Virus record (IMG/VR): IMGVR_UViG_3300042485_000991
Coordinates: 1-33,908 of that record
From: a virus
Direction: 5' to 3' (one strand)
Length of the DNA: 33,908 bases
This document shows positions 16,986 through 24,286 of the stretch, piece after piece. The stretch's first letter is position 1, and every line of letters begins with the position of its first letter. The position numbers and the translations under genes were made by a program. The notes beneath the pieces were generated by a model that ran no database searches, was not told where the DNA came from, and was given only the letters and a program-made list of their open reading frames with translations.

Positions 16986-19900
16986 ATGGCTACATTAGAA
17001 ATAAGAAAAAAAAGTCTTAAAACGTGGCTTCACGTTCCAAGCGATGCAGATAATTTTATTTTATCTAAATTTTATTGCAAAACAGATGCTGGCACATTTA
17101 AAATAGTAGAGGAAAGCGGTAGCAATAGAAGGGAATATTCATATACTGATATCACAGTTTATGATGATACTGATATGGGTACTCCAGAAACATTTGCAAG
17201 CGCACAGGCTTTAATGTTAAGATTGGAAGCGCTAAAATATACGGGTTTTAATAGGGATGGGGACATCCCAACTTCGTACATAGAAAGTGTTGTTGCTGGA
17301 ACAAACGTAACAATTGATAACACTGATCCATTAAATCCAATTATATCAAGTACTGGTGGCGGTGGTTCACAGGATTTGCAAGGTGTAACAGATAATGGAA
17401 ATACAACTACAAATGATATTATATTTGATACTGGTGTAGGTATTATTTTAGATAATGGATCTAAATTAAAAGAGGGAACCATTGATGCTGGTTATGGTGG
17501 TTCAAAAGGTGTAGCGCAAATTTGCGCTGTTGGTTATGAATTGAAATGGGAAGCTGGAAGGCTTTATGTAATGGGTGATGGTGGCACAACAATAAGAGAA
17601 GTATCGCACAATTTCACAACAACACCAACAATTTACGATGATATAACCAAAGGTTTTATTGTTGGTAGTAGATGGATTTTAGATGATGGAACTTTATACA
17701 TTTGTACTGATAACACAGATGATACAGCCGTTTGGGAATTGGAATTGATAGACTTGCAATATGTAACAAATAATGGAAATAGCACAACAAATTCATTAAA
17801 TGTACAACTTGGTGATGAATATACAAATGTTTATACCAGCAATGTTTATACAGCAAATGATGCTAATAATAGTTATGCATTTATTGATAATAATGGAACG
17901 ATTGCTGTAAATAGCGGAGATTTTGAAGGAACAATACAAGCTAATAATTTAACTGCAAATAATGTTAATTTAGAATTTCCACAGAAAAGCGCTGGAAGTT
18001 ACACAATTGCTACAACAGATGATTTAACTGCTGGCACAGTTACAAGTGTAGGTTTAACAATGCCGAGCGCATTTAGCGTTTCTAATAGTCCAATAACATC
18101 AAGTGGGGATATTGCAGTAACAGGCGCTGGGGTTGCTTCTCAATACGTTAGAGGTGATGGTACTTTAGCAAATTTCCCAACCACAAGCGGTGGCGGGGCT
18201 TCTGTATCTTACTATTTGAATGGTAGCGTTTCACAGGGTACAATTGGCGGTGTTGCTTACAAAGAAATAGACGGAACACCAGTAATTGGTGCTGGAACGG
18301 ATTTTACTATAAATGCAGATGGTTATATTGCTCAATTTATTACTGATTCAGGAAATCCAAATAAATTATTAATACCAGCTGGTAATTGGAATTTTGAAAC
18401 ATATTTTAGCGCTTCTTCAGGCGGTGGTAGTCCTAAATTTTATATCGAATTATATAAATATGATGGAACAACATTTAGTTTAATTTCTTCAAATTCTGCA
18501 ACACCTGAAAACATAACAGGTGGAACAGCTATTGATTTGTATTTTACAGCGTTAGCGGTTCCCCCTACTGTATTACTTGCAACCGATAGAATTGCAGTAA
18601 GATTTTATGTAATTCATAGTGGGCGTACAATTACAATGCACACTGAAAACAGCCACTTATCGCAAATTATCACCACATTTTCAACAGGATTAACTGCATT
18701 AAATGGTTTAACCGATCAGGTGCAATATTTCGCAACAGGGACAACAGGCGCTGACTTTGGAATTAGTTCGGCAACAGATACGCACACCTTTAATTTACCA
18801 ACTGCATCTGCAACAAATAGAGGTGCTTTAAGTTCAACCGATTGGAGCGCATTTAACGGTAAACAGGATTTGTTGGTTTCTGGTTCAAATATCAAAACAA
18901 TAAATGGAAATAGTGTTTTAGGTTCGGGTAATTTATTGTTAGGTGTACCATTAACACGTCAGGAGTTTAGTTTTTCAGGCGCTCAAACTTTCACACTTTC
19001 TGGTACTCCTTCAGATATTTATGCTGTTTTTGTTAATGGTCAGGAATTAAATAGTAGTCAATATTTTTTTGTAACTACAACATTAACAATATCAGATACT
19101 TTACAAACTGGTGATAAAATAAACATTCTTTATACACCTACAAGTGTTGGGGTTTTAGAGTATTATACAAAAGCACAAATTGATGGTTTTTTGACAAATT
19201 CAAATATTGAGTCAATTATCGGTCAGGCTTCAGGTGTTAATAGTGGATATTTGAGTTTTACAGATTGGCTTGATTTTGATGCTAAACAAGATACAATAAC
19301 GCTTACAACTAACAATTATAGTGGTGTTGCTACTTTTGCTGGTGGAACTTTAAACATTCCAAATTATGAAGGCTTTATTCCTAAATTAAGAGGACACGAA
19401 ACATTTAGAGGGGTTAATTATTCAAACAACTCAACTACTGAAGTAACAAGCGGTGGAATAACAATAGCGACAACAGGCTCAACAATTGCCAGATCTGTTG
19501 CATCAACAAATTATGCATTAAAACAAGTTCGTAAAGGTTTTTATGGTTCTGTTGTTTCAACTGGTCGTTATACAGGAACAAGAGGATCTGCTTTATTATG
19601 GTATTTAGGAGGCGGTTTTAAATATGTTTGCGATGTTTTTATTTCTGATACTGCTTTTGGTTCAGGATGCCGTCAATTTTACGGAATGATGGGCCAAACT
19701 ACCGATTTAACTTATACTGATTCTGTTTTAGTTTCATCACAAGTAAACATTATCGGTATCGGTTCAGATGCTTTAGATACTAATTTACAAGTGTTTCATA
19801 ACGATGCAACAGGAACGGCAACAAAAGTTGATCTTGGTGTTAACTTTCCAGCAAATAGAACAGCTGGGTCTGCATTAACAACTGTTTATTCGATTGAGTT

Positions 19901-20099
19901 ATACAATGATTCAGCAAGTACAGATGTTAAATATTGCGTAAGAAATAAAGAAACAGGCAGTATTGCAATGGGTACAATTACAACAAATTTACCACTAGAT
20001 ACGCAAGGTTTAAATTTTACAGCTTCACGTTGTATGGGTGCTGGAGTAACTAACACAGGGCAATTTGATTTATTAACATTAGGAGTTTATTCTTTATAA
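16986..20099 (+). CDS. Long tail fibre, putative receptor-binding protein
   Basis: A 1037-residue fibre rich in Gly, Ser, Thr and Asn. The first ~95 residues form a compact attachment domain (DADNFILSKFYCKTDAGTF). The central shaft contains phrases typical of Bacteroidota phage fibres: GTVTSVGLTMPSAFSVSN, ASQYVRGDGTLANFP, and two copies of a TDW-x2-F-x2-KQD motif (near residues 620 and 760). The C-terminal 240 residues, from about FIPKLRGHETFRGVNYSN, are a separate globular domain with RKGFYGSVVSTGRYTG and FGSGCRQFYGMMG, the probable receptor-binding head. The gene starts 4 nt after the previous stop. The fibre assignment is secure in kind; the receptor is unknown. Confidence 0.85.
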   Translation: MATLEIRKKSLKTWLHVPSDADNFILSKFYCKTDAGTFKIVEESGSNRREYSYTDITVYDDTDMGTPETFASAQALMLRLEALKYTGFNRDGDIPTSYIESVVAGTNVTIDNTDPLNPIISSTGGGGSQDLQGVTDNGNTTTNDIIFDTGVGIILDNGSKLKEGTIDAGYGGSKGVAQICAVGYELKWEAGRLYVMGDGGTTIREVSHNFTTTPTIYDDITKGFIVGSRWILDDGTLYICTDNTDDTAVWELELIDLQYVTNNGNSTTNSLNVQLGDEYTNVYTSNVYTANDANNSYAFIDNNGTIAVNSGDFEGTIQANNLTANNVNLEFPQKSAGSYTIATTDDLTAGTVTSVGLTMPSAFSVSNSPITSSGDIAVTGAGVASQYVRGDGTLANFPTTSGGGASVSYYLNGSVSQGTIGGVAYKEIDGTPVIGAGTDFTINADGYIAQFITDSGNPNKLLIPAGNWNFETYFSASSGGGSPKFYIELYKYDGTTFSLISSNSATPENITGGTAIDLYFTALAVPPTVLLATDRIAVRFYVIHSGRTITMHTENSHLSQIITTFSTGLTALNGLTDQVQYFATGTTGADFGISSATDTHTFNLPTASATNRGALSSTDWSAFNGKQDLLVSGSNIKTINGNSVLGSGNLLLGVPLTRQEFSFSGAQTFTLSGTPSDIYAVFVNGQELNSSQYFFVTTTLTISDTLQTGDKINILYTPTSVGVLEYYTKAQIDGFLTNSNIESIIGQASGVNSGYLSFTDWLDFDAKQDTITLTTNNYSGVATFAGGTLNIPNYEGFIPKLRGHETFRGVNYSNNSTTEVTSGGITIATTGSTIARSVASTNYALKQVRKGFYGSVVSTGRYTGTRGSALLWYLGGGFKYVCDVFISDTAFGSGCRQFYGMMGQTTDLTYTDSVLVSSQVNIIGIGSDALDTNLQVFHNDATGTATKVDLGVNFPANRTAGSALTTVYSIELYNDSASTDVKYCVRNKETGSIAMGTITTNLPLDTQGLNFTASRCMGAGVTNTGQFDLLTLGVYSL

Positions 20100-20100
20100 T

Positions 20101-20325
20101 ATGGAACAATTTACACTACAAAGCGAAAACATTACTTTGGATGATTCAAAAATAAATGTTAGATTATTTCCAATAAATTTGGAATTGATAAACGTAATTG
20201 ATACGCACAGAACATACAATAATTTAGCGGATGCAACTGCTGATTTAAGTAGTTTTATTGCTGAAATGACACCTATATTATATGAAAATTTAAATCCTTC
20301 AACAAAATCTAATTATTATTTATAA
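20101..20325 (+). CDS. Small hypothetical tail-module protein, 74 aa
   Basis: An acidic, soluble protein starting 1 nt after the fibre stop, so translation is probably coupled. It has strand-like N-terminus (EQFTLQSENITLDD) and a helical C-terminus with DATADLSSFIAEMTPIL. The tight placement between fibre genes suggests a fibre-assembly chaperone or a small tail subunit. Nothing in the sequence confirms this. Its stop overlaps the next ATG (TAATG). Confidence 0.65.
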   Translation: MEQFTLQSENITLDDSKINVRLFPINLELINVIDTHRTYNNLADATADLSSFIAEMTPILYENLNPSTKSNYYL

Positions 20326-20633
20326 TGAACGGAACTAAAAAAATACCAAAAGGGCAATTACAAAATGGATTAGTTGATGTTGTACAAGTAACACCAGTTA
20401 CATTAGCTTCTGGCAGTTGGTCGTTAGTTAGTGGATTGTATGAATATAGTTATTCAAACGCTAATATTTTAGATACAAGCATTGTTGATGTAATTCCACA
20501 AAATGCAAGTATATCAATTGTTAAAACTGCTGAAATTTTACCTGCTACCGAATCTTTTTTTGGTAGTGTAAAAATTTATGCTACTAACGCACCAACGGCA
20601 AATATAATAGTAACCTTTAATATTTACAACTAA
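20325..20633 (+). CDS. Small beta-rich tail-module protein, 102 aa
   Basis: A strand-rich protein coupled at both ends by TAATG overlaps. The order of features (VDVVQVTPVTLASGSWSLVS, then YSYSNANILDTSIVDVIPQN and an alternating Val/Ile end) resembles the small beta-sandwich domains of fibre tips and decoration proteins. It may be a further fibre or adhesin subunit. Family not recognised. Confidence 0.65.
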   Translation: MNGTKKIPKGQLQNGLVDVVQVTPVTLASGSWSLVSGLYEYSYSNANILDTSIVDVIPQNASISIVKTAEILPATESFFGSVKIYATNAPTANIIVTFNIYN

Positions 20634-22024
20634 TGGCAGTAGGGACTTTTAAATTACCAATAGCAGGGGCAAGTAATGCAGGTAATGCGTGGACAAGACC
20701 TGCTGATTGGTTAACAATACCAACACCAGGAGCGCAAGAAGTAATAGGATTGATGGCAGTATATGATGACGATGCTAATTACGTTGCTATGCAATGTACA
20801 GGAGCTTATACTGTAGATTGGGGTGATGGCACGGTTACAAATTACGCTTCAAGTGCGGTGGCTTCAAGACAGCACGTTTTTTCTACAATTAGCGCAGGAA
20901 CGACAACAAGTAAAGGTTTTCGACAAGTTTTAGTAAGAGTTACACCACAAGCAGGGCAAAATTTAACTTTGGTTAACTTTGGTATTCAACACCCAACTTT
21001 AGCGAAATCTTTTGCGCCTGGTTGGTTAGAATTTGACGTTAGAACACCGAACGCTTTACCTACTTACGGGGCAAGTTCAAACGTAATAAGATACGCACGT
21101 TTAGAAAAAATTACTATTCGTCAAATGAGTACGGCAAGTTTAGCTAACTTATTTTCTTCTTTATTTAGTTTAAAATCGGTTTATATTGAACCGAGTGAAA
21201 CAAATGGTTCTACTGCATCTAATAATATGTTTTTAAATTGTTACTCTTTAGAGGATGTTAATTTATTTGATACAAGCACAATTACAAACGCTTCTACAAT
21301 GTTTCAGAACTGTTATAATTTGCAAAATGTACCAAATTTTAATTTTTCGGCAACAAACAACGTAGCAAATATATTTAATAACTGTTATTCTCTTACAACC
21401 GTTCCTGCTTTTGTTATGGGTACTGATTGCACGCAAATGTTTGTAGGCTGTAATTCATTGGTAACTGTTGGGTTAATGACAACTACAACTGTTAATAGTT
21501 TTTCTAATATGTTTCAAAATTGCGTATCACTTACAACCGTTCCTTTAATTAATACGGTTGCTGGAAATAACTTTACTTCGATGTTTGCGGGTTGTAATTC
21601 ATTACAGGAAGTTCCTTTATTAAATACAGCAAATGCCACCAACTTTACAGGAATGTTTAATGGCGCGCAAAGTATTATATATTTACCAACATTGAACACG
21701 GCAAATGTTACAACCTTAAACCAAACATTTAATAATTGCACCAATTTAAGACAATTACCAGCTTTTAGCTTACCAGTTTGTACGGTCTTTACTTCGTGGT
21801 TAGGTGCAAATACTACTTTATCAAAAAGTTTAATTGTTAATCCAACGAGAGGTCATTCGTACAGCGGAATGAGTTTAAGTCAAGCAAATATAGTAACGAT
21901 ATTTAACAATTTAGGCACGGCTTCAGGAGCGCAAACAATAACTGTTTCAAGTAATCCAGGTTATGCAGGTTTGACAGTTGGAGAAAGAGCAATTGCAACA
22001 GGTAAAGGATGGACCATAGCATAA
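20633..22024 (+). CDS. PKD/BspA-type leucine-rich-repeat adhesin
   Basis: A 463-residue protein. Residues about 40-85 carry a PKD-like motif, YTVDWGDGTVTNY. Residues about 165-400 are eight or nine degenerate repeats of about 22-24 residues with the pattern MF-x2-C-x-SL-x2-VP-x2-NT, which is the BspA-like (DUF285) leucine-rich repeat of bacterial surface proteins. The end GLTVGERAIATGKGWTIA matches the usual closing part of such proteins. By family knowledge these repeats bind host or matrix molecules, so here it is probably a host-range adhesin on the tail. It is last in the tail operon, starting in a TAATG overlap. Such a bacterial-looking domain at the operon end suggests acquisition by transfer. 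Confidence 0.8.
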   Translation: MAVGTFKLPIAGASNAGNAWTRPADWLTIPTPGAQEVIGLMAVYDDDANYVAMQCTGAYTVDWGDGTVTNYASSAVASRQHVFSTISAGTTTSKGFRQVLVRVTPQAGQNLTLVNFGIQHPTLAKSFAPGWLEFDVRTPNALPTYGASSNVIRYARLEKITIRQMSTASLANLFSSLFSLKSVYIEPSETNGSTASNNMFLNCYSLEDVNLFDTSTITNASTMFQNCYNLQNVPNFNFSATNNVANIFNNCYSLTTVPAFVMGTDCTQMFVGCNSLVTVGLMTTTTVNSFSNMFQNCVSLTTVPLINTVAGNNFTSMFAGCNSLQEVPLLNTANATNFTGMFNGAQSIIYLPTLNTANVTTLNQTFNNCTNLRQLPAFSLPVCTVFTSWLGANTTLSKSLIVNPTRGHSYSGMSLSQANIVTIFNNLGTASGAQTITVSSNPGYAGLTVGERAIATGKGWTIA

Positions 22025-22035
22025 AAATATAAATT

Positions 22036-22191
22036 ATGACAATAGAAATTATACCAGATTATTACATTCACGTAACAGCCGACAATGGTAAGCTGTTAAC
22101 TAATGGTGAAGTTGAAACAAAGGAAATATTTGCGCCTTTAAATAGCGATATAACAATATGGATTGAAATAGATGAGCCAATTGAAGAATAA
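22036..22191 (+). CDS. Small acidic hypothetical protein, 51 aa
   Basis: An ATG 11 nt after the adhesin stop opens a 51-codon frame. The protein has alternating hydrophobic strands (TIEIIPDYYIHVTADNG ... DITIWIEIDEP) and could be a small beta-structured protein. Its end overlaps the holin-like gene by 20 nt. Frames of this kind stand between fibre and lysis genes in related phages. No function assigned. Confidence 0.6.
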   Translation: MTIEIIPDYYIHVTADNGKLLTNGEVETKEIFAPLNSDITIWIEIDEPIEE

Positions 22192-22366
22192 CATATTAAA
22201 CGTAGTTACTACAATTATCGGTATTTGCATTTTGTTTCTGCAAGTATGGAAATATTACAGCCATACTTTGGAATTATCCTTTAATGAGGTTATTCTTACT
22301 ATCATTGCGTTATTATTGTTGAAAGATCCTAATAAATTAATTAACTTTGTAAAAACAAAATTATAA
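22172..22366 (+). CDS. Putative holin, two membrane segments
   Basis: A 64-residue protein with two hydrophobic segments, residues about 8-26 (ILNVVTTIIGICILFLQVW) and 38-52 (NEVILTIIALLLLK), joined by a short polar loop. The C-terminus is basic (LINFVKTKL). Size, topology and place before an endolysin gene fit a holin, which opens the inner membrane at the end of infection. No family-specific motif is known to me. It starts within the end of the preceding gene. Confidence 0.65.
   Translation: MSQLKNNILNVVTTIIGICILFLQVWKYYSHTLELSFNEVILTIIALLLLKDPNKLINFVKTKL
22319..22349 (+). promoter_or_regulatory. Putative promoter TTG-N20-TAACTTTG before the lysis genes
   Basis: TTG at 22319-22321 and TAACTTTG at 22342-22349 with a 20-nt spacer fit the Bacteroidota promoter form. 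It lies within the end of the holin-like gene and could drive the 86-residue protein and the endolysin from about 22355. Confidence 0.5.
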
Positions 22367-22368
22367 TA

Positions 22369-22629
22369 ATGGATTATATCAACATCATTATCGGATCTTT
22401 GCCAATGATAGGCACAATTATAGGCATTTACGTAAAAATGAACAATGTTATAATCCGTCAGGATATGAAGATTGAACATTTAGAAGCTAAAATAAATGAA
22501 ATTCAAGTAAATGCCGAAAAATTGAACAATATTCTATTTAAGAAATTGGAAGAAATGGATCGTAAAATGGATGATGTTAGAATGCACGCTTTTAGTTGTA
22601 TTAACTTTAAAACAAATAAGAATGGATAA
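22369..22629 (+). CDS. Membrane protein with coiled coil, lysis-associated
   Basis: An 86-residue protein with one N-terminal membrane segment (IIIGSLPMIGTIIGIYV, residues 6-22), then a charged coiled coil (residues about 27-75). This is the layout of phage spanin-like i-subunits, holin antagonists or small type II holins. It overlaps the endolysin gene by 8 nt, which supports a lysis role. Which of these it is cannot be told from the sequence. Confidence 0.6.
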   Translation: MDYINIIIGSLPMIGTIIGIYVKMNNVIIRQDMKIEHLEAKINEIQVNAEKLNNILFKKLEEMDRKMDDVRMHAFSCINFKTNKNG

Positions 22630-23098
22630 AATTTCATTAAACAGAATTGAAAAAGCGCATCCAAAAATTAGAGAGGAACTGGGTGTATTTTATCGAGAAT
22701 GCAACAATAAACTTCCTAAACACGTAAGGCTTCGTTTTAGCCACGTTTACAGATCACCAGCAGAACAAAGGGATTTGTTTATGCAAAAACCAAAAGTAAC
22801 CAATGCCGATGCATGGCAGTCAATGCATAACTACGGATTAGCCTTCGATGTTGTTTTATTATATGATAAAAATGGTGATGGTAATTTTGAAACTGCAAGT
22901 TGGGAAATAGATGAACACTGGGAACGAGTAATAACATATTTTAAAAGCAAAGGATATCAATGGGGCGGTGATTGGAAAACATTTAAAGATAAACCACACT
23001 TTGAGAAAAATTTCGGTTTTAATTGGCAAGTATTAAGATCAAGATTTGAAAAAGGAATAACTTTAAACGATAATGGTATCGTTTATGTAAAAATATAA
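22622..23098 (+). CDS. Endolysin, M15 family L-Ala-D-Glu type peptidase
   Basis: A 158-residue peptidoglycan peptidase. The frame is open upstream to 22571, but the ATG at 22622 (MDKISLNRIEKAHP) gives the usual N-terminus and an 8-nt overlap with the preceding gene. The zinc site is visible: S67-x-H69 ... D76 in SMHNYGLAFDVV, and H126 in KPHFEKNF. The RSPAEQRDLF stretch is typical of the VanY/endolysin branch of M15. It would cut the peptide stems of the wall from within once the holin opens the membrane. There is no signal peptide. Length matches T5 endolysin-type enzymes. Confidence 0.93.
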   Translation: MDKISLNRIEKAHPKIREELGVFYRECNNKLPKHVRLRFSHVYRSPAEQRDLFMQKPKVTNADAWQSMHNYGLAFDVVLLYDKNGDGNFETASWEIDEHWERVITYFKSKGYQWGGDWKTFKDKPHFEKNFGFNWQVLRSRFEKGITLNDNGIVYVKI

Positions 23099-23102
23099 AA
23101 CA

Positions 23103-23264
23103 ATGGAAAAAAAAGAATTGATTAATTTGGCGCTCAAAGATATTGCGATCAAATACAGTGAAAGTGCATATACAACAAACGCTGGAAGGTGGTTGAGGTT
23201 AATTGTTAAGTACATTCCAACTGAATTAATAATAAAAGCATTTGCACATAAATTGAGCAGATAA
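23103..23264 (+). CDS. Small hypothetical protein at the end of the lysis operon, 53 aa
   Basis: An ATG 4 nt after the endolysin stop opens a 53-codon frame ending just before the terminator at 23273. The protein is basic, with two predicted helices, the second weakly hydrophobic (RWLRLIVKYIPTELIIKAF). This could touch the membrane, so it may be a lysis accessory protein. No family recognised. Confidence 0.6.
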   Translation: MEKKELINLALKDIAIKYSESAYTTNAGRWLRLIVKYIPTELIIKAFAHKLSR

Positions 23265-23272
23265 TTGATTTT

Positions 23273-23304
23273 AAAGCCGTTAAAAAATAATTAACGGTTT
23301 TTTT
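23273..23304 (+). terminator. Rho-independent terminator after the lysis genes
   Basis: CCGTTAA (23277-23283) pairs perfectly with TTAACGG (23291-23297), extended outward by G-U and A-T pairs, with a 7-nt loop. Seven T follow at 23298-23304. It marks the end of the late operon, directly in front of the early promoter at 23315. Confidence 0.9.
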
Positions 23305-23314
23305 ATGTTTTTGC

Positions 23315-23344
23315 TTGTAATATTAAAATATTACTTTATATTTG
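23315..23344 (+). promoter_or_regulatory. Early promoter TTG-N19-TATATTTG with 18-bp palindromic operator
   Basis: TTG (23315-23317), exactly 19 bases, then TATATTTG (23337-23344): a textbook Bacteroidota promoter. The spacer is filled by the perfect palindrome GTAATATT-AA-AATATTAC (23317-23334). Two other promoters of this genome have the same arrangement, so this is a likely operator where a phage repressor or activator controls the promoter. Transcription would start at about 23350, 25 nt before the ATG of the 75-residue gene. Confidence 0.8.
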
Positions 23345-23374
23345 TACCCAGTTAGAAACATTAAAACAAACAAA

Positions 23375-23602
23375 ATGACAAAGCAAGATTTTTTAGACGA
23401 AAAAGAATTTAAAACTGATTTGGATTCAACATTCACTTATAAGTATAAATACGGATCATTAATGTGTAAATTGGGAGAAGGTCAATATAGATTTGAGGCG
23501 TCAATCCTTAAAATAACAGATGATGAAATTATTGTATTTTCAGGTATTTTAGGAAAAATATTTGAAGTAAATAAAAAAATTTCTGATTTAATACTTTTAT
23601 AA
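23375..23602 (+). CDS. Small hypothetical early protein, 75 aa
   Basis: I start it at the ATG of 23375 (MTKQDFLDEKEF); the upstream open part overlaps the promoter. It has a helical N-terminus and a strand-rich rest (KYGSLMCKLGEGQYRFEAS, then DDEIIVFSGILGKIFEV), suggesting a small beta-barrel or SH3-like fold. It is transcribed alone from the operator-controlled promoter at 23337, and its own 3' end overlaps the next promoter. As the first early product it may act on the host or in regulation; function unknown. Confidence 0.7.
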   Translation: MTKQDFLDEKEFKTDLDSTFTYKYKYGSLMCKLGEGQYRFEASILKITDDEIIVFSGILGKIFEVNKKISDLILL

Positions 23603-23625
23603 TACTAAAGTATTATTTATATTTG
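23596..23625 (+). promoter_or_regulatory. Promoter TATATTTG with palindromic operator before the HTH gene
   Basis: TATATTTG (23618-23625) is preceded by the perfect palindrome ATAATACT-AA-AGTATTAT (23599-23616), which fills the -33/-7 spacer exactly. The -33 element reads TTT instead of TTG. The palindrome shares the form TAATAyT-AA-ArTATTA with the operator at 23317. The downstream leader holds a tRNA-like fold and the HTH regulator gene at 23718, so autoregulation is plausible. Confidence 0.75.
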
Positions 23626-23653
23626 CATAAGTTCTTTGAAATACTGGAAAATA

Positions 23654-23696
23654 GTTAGGGTAGTGGTACTTTATTAAGTTCGATTCTTAACCTAAC
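23654..23696 (+). ncRNA. tRNA-elbow-like RNA element in the leader of the HTH gene
   Basis: GTTAGG (23654-23659) pairs with CCTAAC (23691-23696). Inside are GTA-GTGG-TAC (23660-23669), resembling a D-arm with the usual AGTGGTA loop, and TTAAG-TTCGATT-CTTAA (23674-23690), a perfect 5-bp T-arm whose loop matches the tRNA T-loop consensus TTCRANY. The anticodon arm is absent, so this is no tRNA. It lies in the roughly 87-nt leader between the promoter at 23618 and the HTH gene. It may be a tRNA-mimicking control element, a processing site or a remnant. Confidence 0.6.
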
Positions 23697-23717
23697 AACT
23701 AATTTAATAAATCATTT

Positions 23718-23900
23718 ATGAACCATAAACTAATTAAACTATTTGAAAAAAGCAAATTAACAAAAGGAGAATTTGCCGACCAGATCGGTATCCAAAGACA
23801 AAATTTAAACAAATTATTAGAATCAAAATTTATATTAAAACCAGCAACTTATGAAAAGTATTATAAAAACTTTTTTACTAAAAAAAGATTATCAGATTAA
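23718..23900 (+). CDS. Short HTH (XRE/Cro-like) regulator, 60 aa
   Basis: The protein is essentially one helix-turn-helix: LIKLFEKSKLTKGEFADQIG then IQRQNLNKLLESKFILKP, with the typical 'FA..IG...Q.L.KLL' pattern of XRE/Cro proteins at residues about 9-40. It has no dimerisation or peptidase domain, as in Cro-type repressors. It is transcribed from the promoter at 23618 whose spacer is a palindrome, which makes it the best candidate for binding the shared operators. A long structured leader precedes it. No integrase gene is present, so a lysogeny role is uncertain. Confidence 0.8.
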   Translation: MNHKLIKLFEKSKLTKGEFADQIGIQRQNLNKLLESKFILKPATYEKYYKNFFTKKRLSD

Positions 23901-23954
23901 ATTTGCTTACTATTTAGCAATTATTTTTATTCTTAATTTCATATTCAGATACTA

Positions 23955-24071
23955 ATGACAAAAGCAGAAAAATTCAACGAATGGATGCTAAAAATCCGAA
24001 ATATTTATTATTCAGATAACAATCAAATGACAAAAGCATATGAACAGCTACGAAGCATGGAAGGAAGGTAG
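23955..24071 (+). CDS. Small hypothetical protein, 38 aa
   Basis: A short helical frame (MTKAEKFNEWMLKIRN at its start) with a basic end, overlapping the next gene by 32 nt. The 54 bp before it are AT-rich without a promoter box. It fits the packed layout of this operon, but the length and overlap leave doubt. Confidence 0.4.
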   Translation: MTKAEKFNEWMLKIRNIYYSDNNQMTKAYEQLRSMEGR

Positions 24072-24285
24072 GTTTAATCCTAATTCACCAATAAACAGAA
24101 TAGAAGTAGAAACATCACCATTATGGGCCAATTTAACAGAAGCCTATGAAAGTGGCCATACAGAAGTATTTACAAATTTACAAGCTGAAATAATTAATGA
24201 ATTGGATATTATTTACCAAGTATTAAAAGCAAGTGATCACGGAATGAAAAACAGAGTATTAAGTTTAATCGATAAAGTAAAATAA
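24040..24285 (+). CDS. Hypothetical early protein, 81 aa
   Basis: An acidic, mostly helical protein (NSYEAWKEGRFNPNSPIN, then a long helix from about residue 27 to 75). It is followed one base later by the 148-residue gene, and both lie directly before the recombination genes, so it probably belongs to that operon. I do not recognise the family. Confidence 0.7.
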   Translation: MNSYEAWKEGRFNPNSPINRIEVETSPLWANLTEAYESGHTEVFTNLQAEIINELDIIYQVLKASDHGMKNRVLSLIDKVK

Positions 24286-24286
24286 A

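Noticed and set aside
17159-17482. Reverse-strand frame within the long fibre gene
   Set aside because: Low-complexity shadow of the fibre gene, without a start context or promoter.
23654-23696. Functional tRNA gene or phage attachment site
   Set aside because: The anticodon arm is missing, so it is no complete tRNA. A tRNA-derived attP is possible in principle, but no integrase gene is present.
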